A stretch of 5,656 nt of DNA from Rickettsiales bacterium. GTDB lineage: Bacteria > Pseudomonadota > Alphaproteobacteria > Rickettsiales > 21-14-0-20-44-7. Shown one piece after another: positions 1-4,739 of this stretch. The translations under genes were made by a program, and so were the position numbers. Positions within the stretch are counted from its first letter, which is position 1; each line of letters begins with the position of its first letter. The notes beneath the pieces are model-generated. The model saw nothing but the letters and a program-made list of their open reading frames with translations. It made no database searches and was not told the DNA's origin. The stretch covers positions 1-5,656 of the forward strand of contig JALZVI010000085.1 in NCBI GenBank assembly GCA_023301015.1, read 5' to 3'.

Positions 1-357
1 TGGTTGACGATTATGTCACCGAAGTCGGACAGTCAAGTGATTGAGATCACATCTATGGCGAGTGATGTTTTCTCAAACGTGCCGAGTGTGCCGAGTTCTG
101 GCGATGTGGAAACAAATTCTGACATTATGTCTATGCCATTGCGTGATGCGCGTGAGCTGTTCGAGAAGCAATATTTGCTAGCGCAAGTGAATCGCTTTGG
201 TGGGAATATCTCAAAAACTTCAGCCTTTATCGGCATGGAGCGCTCAGCGTTGCACAGAAAGCTAAAATCGCTGAATGTTCATGACATCCGCAAGAAAGGT
301 AAGGAAGGCGATGAAGAGGCGGACTCGAAGGTTGATGAGTTAGTTGAAACCGCGTAG
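1..357 (+). CDS. ntrX: NtrX-type sigma-54 response regulator, C-terminal fragment
   Basis: This is the 3' end of a gene that starts before the window. Frame 1 is open from the first base, and its opening residues WLTIM match the end of the AAA+ domain of NtrX-like activators (PGNVRQLRN...W-L-IM), so the TTG at 4 is not a start. A flexible Ser/Val-rich linker follows (fragment residues about 6-42), then a Fis-type helix-turn-helix at about residues 45-92, with the recognition part around NISKTSAFIGMERSALHRKL. This DNA-binding domain is typical of NtrC/NtrX proteins, and the SALHRKLKSL ending is characteristic of NtrX. NtrX is the partner of the membrane kinase NtrY, which I would expect upstream; the pair responds to nitrogen and/or redox state. 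The receiver and ATPase domains are outside the window. About 25 charged, mostly acidic residues follow the HTH. The gene ends 9 bases before pgsA, so the two are probably co-transcribed. Assignment to NtrX rather than another NtrC-family member is likely but rests on the C-terminus only. Confidence 0.85.
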   Translation, partial: WLTIMSPKSDSQVIEITSMASDVFSNVPSVPSSGDVETNSDIMSMPLRDARELFEKQYLLAQVNRFGGNISKTSAFIGMERSALHRKLKSLNVHDIRKKGKEGDEEADSKVDELVETA

Positions 358-366
358 GCTTAACGA

Positions 367-909
367 ATGCTGAAAAAAGAAGATATTCCAAACATGCTAA
401 CCTATGTCCGCTTGGCTGCGGTGCCTGCCTTTGTGGCGGCGTTCGTGCTGGGGTGGCAAGTGATCGCGGTGTGGCTGTTTATGATTGCGGCATGGACCGA
501 TTTTTTTGATGGATATTTAGCGCGCAAATGGAATGTGGAAACAAAATTCGGCGCTATGCTAGACCAAATTTCCGACAAGCTGCTTGTTTCGGCCTCGCTA
601 ATCTGCTTGGTGAGCACTGGGCAGTTGGCGGTTGTGGCTGTGGTGATTCTGATTTTCCGCGAAATTTTGGTTTCAGGCTTGCGCGAATATATGGGTAATT
701 CTGGCGTGGCTATGCCTGTGAGCAAGCTGGGGAAATGGAAAACTGCGGCTCAGCTTCTCGGCATAACCGCTGTTCTCCTCGCACCTGTGGCTGACGCTGA
801 CTGGATGATTATATTCGGCACGAGCTTGGTATGGATAGCCGCTGTACTGGCGGCTGTGAGTGGCTGGCAATACACGAAGTTTGTGTTTAAGCATGAGTCG
901 AAGACTTAA
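367..909 (+). CDS. pgsA: CDP-diacylglycerol--glycerol-3-phosphate 3-phosphatidyltransferase
   Basis: This 180-residue integral membrane enzyme transfers a phosphatidyl group from CDP-diacylglycerol to glycerol-3-phosphate. The product is phosphatidylglycerophosphate, the committed precursor of phosphatidylglycerol and cardiolipin. The full CDP-alcohol phosphotransferase signature is present: D45, D48-G49, A52-R53, G62, D66 and D70, in the arrangement DxxDGxxAR-8-GxxxDxxxD. The N-terminus (IPNMLTYVRLAAVP) is the usual amphipathic start of PgsA. Hydrophobic segments lie at about 17-43, 72-97 and 126-168. Length is normal for the family (about 180-190), and no key residue is missing. The ATG at 367 is chosen because the conserved NxLTxxR block follows at once. 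No good Shine-Dalgarno precedes it, so translation may depend on coupling to ntrX, which ends 9 bases upstream. The stop codon overlaps that of the convergent gene at 906-1733. A related family member such as phosphatidylcholine or phosphatidylserine synthase is unlikely given the length and N-terminus. Confidence 0.95.
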   Translation: MLKKEDIPNMLTYVRLAAVPAFVAAFVLGWQVIAVWLFMIAAWTDFFDGYLARKWNVETKFGAMLDQISDKLLVSASLICLVSTGQLAVVAVVILIFREILVSGLREYMGNSGVAMPVSKLGKWKTAAQLLGITAVLLAPVADADWMIIFGTSLVWIAAVLAAVSGWQYTKFVFKHESKT

Positions 910-1733
910 GACCTGTGGCTTGCAAAGGCTAGTTTTGTAATGTTATTTAAAGCTTCACCAGCGTGATGAGGCTCCTTTGTTTGTAGGGTTTTGCCTGCAT
1001 TCTTTTGTCGCACCTTCTCTTTGTTTTCCTTTTTTCTAAGTTTTGCTCTTTCTTGCTCTCTAGCTTTTTGTCCTTCCAGTCTCTCTTGCTCAAGTTCTTC
1101 TTTGTGTTCTGGGAGTGTGCCACCCTTCAAGAATTTATCCATTCCAATTGTGGCCGCAGCAATATTAGCCCCGTTTCTTGCTAGCTCTCGAATAACTTCT
1201 GGATCTGTTGAGTGCGATGCGAGTACTTCAATGCTGTTATCTCCAAAGCCCGTTGCTTTGAGCTCTCTGAAGTTGTCGACCACTGCTTCCACGACTTCTA
1301 GCGAGTGCATTTTTGACATAATTCTGTCGGTTCTTTCTTTGCCGAGCGCGTTTTGGCATTTGTCTTCTATGGCCTCAGTTGAAGCGCTTGATGGGATTTC
1401 CATTATTCTTTGTTGCAGCGCTTCAATTTGCTCCCCGAGTTCTTCCTGCAATTTTAAGATAGTTTGCTCTTTGTCGTAAGCTGATTTTGCCTCTTCGAAG
1501 ATTGCTTCTACGTCGCTTAAATCAACAGTTCTAAAGGCTCTCTCAAAATGCTTTGCGCCAAACTTCATGTGCGCTAGTTCTTTTTGATATTGCAATACCA
1601 GTTCAAGATGCTCTGATGAAGGGATGTGGTTTGCAAGGAACGTGACATCAGCTGGGGCGAAGTCACTAGCGGTTAGCTCAGCGCTATGGCTAATCAATTT
1701 TTGTGCAAGGCTTTCGTCTCTTTGATGTGACAT
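906..1733 (-). CDS. hypothetical protein with internal repeat and coiled coil
   Basis: I do not recognise this 275-residue protein. It has no signal peptide or membrane segment and is probably cytoplasmic. It is rich in Glu, Lys, Gln and Ala and is predicted to be mostly helical. Residues 20-63 and 158-201 align without gaps, with 10 of 44 identities, including the pattern LAxH at 34-37 and 171-174, a shared Glu, and a closing G-x3-F. These look like two copies of one helical module. Between them lies a probable coiled coil (about 73-112), and a highly charged Glu/Lys/Arg-rich helix follows at about 206-246. One Cys, C126. The frame stays open to a TTG at 1781, but that codon has no ribosome binding site and falls inside a candidate promoter. 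I therefore prefer the ATG at 1733, which has a weak purine-rich stretch (GCAGAGAA) ahead of it. The gene lies 82 bases downstream of flhB on the same strand and converges on pgsA. That the long open frame is real is supported by the promoter-like signal and the repeat; function is unknown. Confidence 0.75.
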   Translation of the reverse strand: MSHQRDESLAQKLISHSAELTASDFAPADVTFLANHIPSSEHLELVLQYQKELAHMKFGAKHFERAFRTVDLSDVEAIFEEAKSAYDKEQTILKLQEELGEQIEALQQRIMEIPSSASTEAIEDKCQNALGKERTDRIMSKMHSLEVVEAVVDNFRELKATGFGDNSIEVLASHSTDPEVIRELARNGANIAAATIGMDKFLKGGTLPEHKEELEQERLEGQKAREQERAKLRKKENKEKVRQKNAGKTLQTKEPHHAGEALNNITKLAFASHRS

Positions 1734-1778
1734 AAGTATTCTCTGCTTTGCGGTGGGTTGTTTATTAAACGAGCCTTT

Positions 1779-1807
1779 CAATTAATTTAAATTAATGCTT
1801 GTGTCAA
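1779..1807 (-). promoter_or_regulatory. candidate promoter with palindromic operator for the 906-1733 gene
   Basis: On the minus strand a perfect -35 hexamer TTGACA (1807 down to 1802) is followed 16 bases later by TTAATT, or 17 bases later by TAATTG, as a weak -10 near 1785-1779. Transcription would begin around 1772, about 40 bases before the ATG at 1733. The 16-base perfect palindrome ATTAATTTAAATTAAT (1781-1796) covers the spacer and the -10, which is where a dimeric repressor could bind. The promoter match and the palindrome are seen directly; their function is inferred. AT-rich palindromes can arise by chance. Confidence 0.35.
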
Positions 1808-1811
1808 GCGT
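1795..1811 (-). terminator. small hairpin after flhB, possible weak terminator
   Basis: GCTTG (1797-1801) and CAAGC (1805-1809) form a 5-bp stem around a 3-base loop, extendable by one wobble and one A-T pair. It lies 4 bases beyond the flhB stop codon. Read on the minus strand, AU-rich sequence follows but there is no clean U-run. The stem also overlaps the TTGACA of the candidate promoter, so this may just be coincidence. At best it would be a weak terminator. Confidence 0.2.
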
Positions 1812-1815
1812 ATCA

Positions 1816-2883
1816 TTAACTAAATTTCTTCCCCTTCGCCTTATACACATAGGAAATCACTTCGGCTACGGCCTGAAAATGCTCTAGTGGGATCGGCTCA
1901 TCCAGCTTGCCTTCTTCGTGCAGGGCGCGGGCGAGGGGGGCGTTGCGGACTATAGAAATCTTGTTTTCCTCTGCAATTCCCTTGATGCGCTGAGCGATAT
2001 TGTCCTTACCCATGGCGAGGATGATTGGTGCGTCCATTTTGTCATGCTCATATTTCAGGGCGATGGCATAATGTGTTGGGTTGGTGATGACAACATCGGC
2101 TTCTGGAACGGCTTGCATCATCCGCTGACGGCCACGCTCAAGACGTAGCTGCTTCAGCTTGCCCTTAACGATAGGATCCCCTTCTTGCTGCTTATACTCG
2201 TCCTTAATCTCCTGCACCGACATCATCATTTGCTTTTTATGCTGGGCTTTTTGGTAGATCCAATCGATCACGGCGATGAAGAAGATGGCGACGAGGCAAG
2301 GGATCATGATTTTGATGCTGAGCTCGTAGAGGAAGGCGATGACGTCTTCAACGTTTTTTTCGGGCATGAGCTCTAGGCGGTGAACTTCGGAGGATACGAC
2401 CAAAAATGCAATGACGCCAACTAGGGTGATTTTGATAACGCCTTTGACGAATTCCATAACTGAGCGCGAAGAGAACATGCGGCCAAGGCCTTTTTTGAGC
2501 GAGATTTTCTCAAGCTTTGGTTTGATGGACTCGGCGCTGGCATTGAAACCGTTTTGGATGACTGAGGGGATGATCGCAAACACCATCATCATGCCAAAGG
2601 TAAAGCCAGCAAGGCGAAGGGCGTCTGTGGCAATGAGCGGCATCATTTGCTCGAGCGCTTCATTTTTTAGGCTGAATTCGTGGCTGAAGGCGATGTATTT
2701 GGTGAGAGAGGCTTTTGCGGTGGTGAAGATCCAAGGTAGGGCGGCGGAGATTGAAATTGTGAGCGCGAGAAGCATGGAAAAGTTGCTAACTTCGCGTGAA
2801 AAAGCCACTTGTCCCTTCTTGCGAGCATCGTCAAGCCGTTTCTGGGTGGGGTCTTCTGATTTTTCTTGGTCATTTTCTGACAT
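1816..2883 (-). CDS. flhB: flagellar type III export protein FlhB
   Basis: This 355-residue inner-membrane component of the flagellar export gate works with FlhA and FliP/Q/R. It switches substrate specificity from rod/hook proteins to filament proteins. Order: a charged cytoplasmic N-terminus with the family hallmark SEDPTQKRLDDARKKGQV (about 9-26); four membrane segments at about 34-54, 91-111, 143-163 and 186-208; a basic linker; then the cytoplasmic FlhB-C domain (about 211-355). The self-cleavage motif NPTH is intact at 268-271, with cleavage expected between N268 and P269. The C-terminus (IPLEHFQAVAEVISYVY) is typical. Length is normal. The conserved N-terminal block and an in-frame stop four codons upstream fix the ATG at 2883. 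Its ribosome binding site is poor: the nearest candidate, AAGGGA, lies 13 bases away. The NPTHYAIALKY context fits FlhB better than the injectisome homologue YscU. No other flagellar gene is in the window. It is divergent from the bactofilin gene. Confidence 0.95.
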   Translation of the reverse strand: MSENDQEKSEDPTQKRLDDARKKGQVAFSREVSNFSMLLALTISISAALPWIFTTAKASLTKYIAFSHEFSLKNEALEQMMPLIATDALRLAGFTFGMMMVFAIIPSVIQNGFNASAESIKPKLEKISLKKGLGRMFSSRSVMEFVKGVIKITLVGVIAFLVVSSEVHRLELMPEKNVEDVIAFLYELSIKIMIPCLVAIFFIAVIDWIYQKAQHKKQMMMSVQEIKDEYKQQEGDPIVKGKLKQLRLERGRQRMMQAVPEADVVITNPTHYAIALKYEHDKMDAPIILAMGKDNIAQRIKGIAEENKISIVRNAPLARALHEEGKLDEPIPLEHFQAVAEVISYVYKAKGKKFS

Positions 2884-2900
2884 TTTAGCAGATTATTCCC

Positions 2901-2928
2901 TTGCAATTCTTGTCTCGTCTTTTATAAC
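2901..2928 (+). promoter_or_regulatory. candidate sigma-70-type promoter for the bactofilin gene
   Basis: TTGCAA (2901-2906) and TATAAC (2923-2928) are separated by 16 bases in the AT-rich region between flhB and the bactofilin gene. Transcription would start near 2935, giving a leader of about 50 bases. This is the best hexamer pair I find there. I found no convincing promoter for flhB on the other strand, and neither a sigma-54 site nor a CtrA box (TTAA-N7-TTAA). Confidence 0.3.
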
Positions 2929-2973
2929 TAAGTTAATAGAATTTATGTTTTAATAAATCGTAATATAGCAACT

Positions 2974-2979
2974 GGGAGG
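2974..2979 (+). promoter_or_regulatory. strong ribosome binding site of the bactofilin gene
   Basis: GGGAGG lies 5 bases before the ATG at 2985. It is the strongest Shine-Dalgarno in the window and fixes this start codon. Confidence 0.8.
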
Positions 2980-2984
2980 CTAAC

Positions 2985-3821
2985 ATGTTCCGTAAGAGAG
3001 ATGAAGAAGAAAATGCAATTGACGCTGCAAATGCAGAAGGCGCGGCACCTGAGTCTGCCAAAAACAACACAACAAAATTTGGGAATTTTATGGATAATGA
3101 AGTAGGGAAAAAAGAAGAAACAACATCGAAAAGCTTGTTTGGTATTAACAATGCGCGCGGTGCTGCAAAGGAAGAGGCCGAAGCGAAAGCAGAAGCTGAG
3201 CCGAAAAAGACATCTGCTTTGTTCTCAAAGCCAGCAGCTGATGCTGCTCCAAAGGCTTCGACTTACAAATTGTCATCTAGTGGTGCTGTTACAGCGGCTG
3301 CTCCAGCGGCATCGCCGTCACGCGGACAAATTAGCAACGGAATTTCTGGCTCACAAGCTGGTAATATCGATAAGATTGAAACTGAAAAGCGCCTAACAGT
3401 TGGTTATGGTATTGAGCTTGAGGGCAAAATTTCAAACTGTGATAAGCTGATAGTATACGGCCATGTTCATGCTGACCTAACTGACGTGAAAACTCTTCAC
3501 ATCAGCGAATCAGGCAAGTTCTCTGGCTTTGCAGCGATTGAAAATGCTGAAATTTCTGGCGCTTTTGAAGGTGATTTGATTGTTGAAGATTCTATCGTAA
3601 TCAACTCAACAGGCAAAATGAGCGGTAAGGTGACTTATGGTTCAATTGAAATTAAGCCAGGTGGGAAGTTCACTGGTCAAATCGTTGACGCATCTGATCT
3701 TTCAGCTGCTGATATGCCAAAAAAAGCGAAGCGTTCTGAGAAGAAAGCTGAAAGAGACAACCAAGAAGAGTTCACTTTGAGCCCTGATCCGGTTGCGAGT
3801 AAAGAAGAAGCGGTTGCGTAA
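2985..3821 (+). CDS. bactofilin family cytoskeletal protein with long N-terminal tail
   Basis: Bactofilins polymerise without nucleotide into filaments, usually at the membrane, and act as scaffolds for cell-wall enzymes, stalk or shape formation, or polar assemblies. The protein has 278 residues. The bactofilin beta-helix core (PF04519-type) covers about 132-234. It is recognisable from KRLTVGYGIELEGKI, the VYGHVHADL turn, and regular Gly-spaced strands (SGKFSG, SGAFEGDL, TGKMSGKV, GGKFTGQI). The N-terminus MFRKR resembles the short 'MF plus basic' membrane-targeting sequence known from bactofilins such as Caulobacter BacA. About 120 low-complexity residues rich in Ala, Glu, Lys and Ser follow before the core, so the protein is much longer than typical bactofilins of about 150-180 residues. 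The C-terminal tail (235-278) is charged and also looks disordered. Three in-frame stops (TAA TAG TAA) end the gene. It is divergent from flhB and separated from the next gene by 150 bases, so it is probably transcribed alone. Family assignment is firm; the cellular role is not known. Confidence 0.93.
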   Translation: MFRKRDEEENAIDAANAEGAAPESAKNNTTKFGNFMDNEVGKKEETTSKSLFGINNARGAAKEEAEAKAEAEPKKTSALFSKPAADAAPKASTYKLSSSGAVTAAAPAASPSRGQISNGISGSQAGNIDKIETEKRLTVGYGIELEGKISNCDKLIVYGHVHADLTDVKTLHISESGKFSGFAAIENAEISGAFEGDLIVEDSIVINSTGKMSGKVTYGSIEIKPGGKFTGQIVDASDLSAADMPKKAKRSEKKAERDNQEEFTLSPDPVASKEEAVA

Positions 3822-3833
3822 TAGTAACTAAGC

Positions 3834-3861
3834 CCCTCGGCTACCTAAGGGTGGCTGAGGG
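3834..3861 (+). terminator. 12-bp hairpin downstream of the bactofilin gene, no U-tract
   Basis: Bases 3834-3845 pair with 3850-3861 across a 4-base TAAG loop. The 12-bp GC-rich stem contains two G-U wobbles and begins 12 bases after the first stop codon. No T-run follows in either direction, so it is not a classical intrinsic terminator. It may mark the transcript end with Rho, or protect the mRNA 3' end. Confidence 0.45.
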
Positions 3862-3945
3862 CGCAAGCTCTGCGTTGCTAGATAGCATGGTCTTATCAAA
3901 AACGTTGGCAATCCTGTCTGTTTTATAGAATTGGATTGAAAAACT

Positions 3946-3971
3946 AGCTCTTATGCCTTACATAAGAGGCT
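3946..3971 (+). promoter_or_regulatory. hairpin burying the ribosome binding site of the 3972 gene
   Basis: CTCTTATG (3948-3955) and CATAAGAG (3961-3968) are a perfect 8-bp inverted repeat around the loop CCTTA. Two further pairs (3946-3947 with 3970-3971) close the stem if G3969 bulges out. The only Shine-Dalgarno for the ATG at 3972, AAGAGG (3964-3969), lies in the 3' arm. A folded mRNA would hide it, suggesting translational control. A protein-binding inverted repeat in the DNA is the alternative. Confidence 0.45.
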
Positions 3972-4727
3972 ATGAACAAAATTACATACATCGCGATTGG
4001 CGCTATTTGGGCTGTTCTCTTTGCCGTTGTTGGGCTGGGGATTTGGATGTCACCTGACGTTGATGTGCTAGCAAGCTTGCAGAAATACAAAATTGTTGGG
4101 CAGGATTATTTGGATCGCAAAGACATTGTTCCTTCGGAGCTCAAGCGTAGCGCTCCCGATGACGAGTTTGTTTATGTTTACGCTCAGTATCTGGATAAGT
4201 TCCAAGAAGCTGAGAATGATTATAACGCCGCTCACCAACTGCTTAAAGTTGCATTGCAGACTCGCAGCTTGAAGGGCGCCAAGACTTTAGAAGCGGCCTA
4301 CACTCGTGCTGCGGAATTGAAAAATGCGAATATTGCGTCATATGAAAAGATGGCAACTGCGCAGGCTAAGTTGGCAAATGACTATAATAGTATAGACACT
4401 TCTGAGATGAAACTTTTTGGCGAATATATCCCGTTCGCGTTGGAGCGCTTGGAGCTTGATGAAATTCCATTTCGTGACGAAGTGACCAGATCACGCTTGG
4501 CGCTAGATAAATATTACTCAGCAATTTTAGAGTTTTTAGCAAAAAAGAATGGGAGCTATTCAATTGAAGGCGTTTCCATATATTTCACCACTTCAGAGGA
4601 TCAGACTTATTATGACGAGCTGAATAGCGGCATGAAGGGCTTTCAAAAAAAGTTGAGAAAAGCATTTGCAGATTATCAAAATGATTTGCGCGAGTATAAC
4701 TCAAAAATCCCAGTAGATATTAAATAG
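3972..4727 (+). CDS. hypothetical membrane-anchored helical protein
   Basis: I do not recognise this 251-residue protein. Residues 5-26 form one strong hydrophobic segment after a short basic start (MNK). It has no lipobox and no clear signal-peptidase site, so it is most likely an uncleaved anchor with the rest of the protein in the periplasm. The remainder is mostly charged and probably helical. Two Ala/Leu/Lys-rich stretches (about 72-138 and 168-192) could form a helical bundle or coiled coil, and aromatic residues, mainly Tyr, recur throughout. There is no Cys. I see no catalytic motif. The ATG at 3972 has AAGAGG two bases upstream of it, close spacing, and that site lies in a hairpin. 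The gene ends with tandem TAG stops 12 bases before the DAHP synthase gene, so the two are probably co-transcribed. That does not imply a shared function. It is real coding sequence: long open frame, ribosome binding site, membrane anchor and operon position all agree. Confidence 0.85.
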   Translation: MNKITYIAIGAIWAVLFAVVGLGIWMSPDVDVLASLQKYKIVGQDYLDRKDIVPSELKRSAPDDEFVYVYAQYLDKFQEAENDYNAAHQLLKVALQTRSLKGAKTLEAAYTRAAELKNANIASYEKMATAQAKLANDYNSIDTSEMKLFGEYIPFALERLELDEIPFRDEVTRSRLALDKYYSAILEFLAKKNGSYSIEGVSIYFTTSEDQTYYDELNSGMKGFQKKLRKAFADYQNDLREYNSKIPVDIK

Positions 4728-4739
4728 TAGAGAAGAATT

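Noticed and set aside
4..6. TTG as the start of a small 117-residue DNA-binding protein
   Set aside because: The frame is open to the left edge, and residues before and after the TTG match the interior of NtrX, so this is a truncated gene and not a stand-alone Fis-like protein.
991..1479. 162-residue open frame on the plus strand
   Set aside because: It is antisense to the orphan gene. The product is a Ser/Leu/Phe/Cys-rich low-complexity string, as expected when Glu/Lys-rich helical coding sequence is read backwards, and no ribosome binding site precedes it.
1734..1781. Upstream TTG start adding 16 residues to the orphan protein
   Set aside because: The TTG has no ribosome binding site, sits within the candidate -10 region, and the added residues look like no conserved N-terminus. 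The ATG at 1733 is the better choice.
2411..2953. 180-residue open frame on the plus strand
   Set aside because: It lies antisense to flhB, which is unambiguous, and its product has no recognisable domain.
2933..2955. Two TTAA elements resembling a CtrA box between flhB and the bactofilin gene
   Set aside because: The spacing is 13 bases, not the 7 of the CtrA consensus TTAA-N7-TTAA, and TTAA is frequent in AT-rich DNA.
3905..3929. TTGGCA and TATAGA as a promoter for the 3972 gene
   Set aside because: The hexamers are only 13 bases apart, too short for a sigma-70 promoter. I found no better pair in the 150-base gap.
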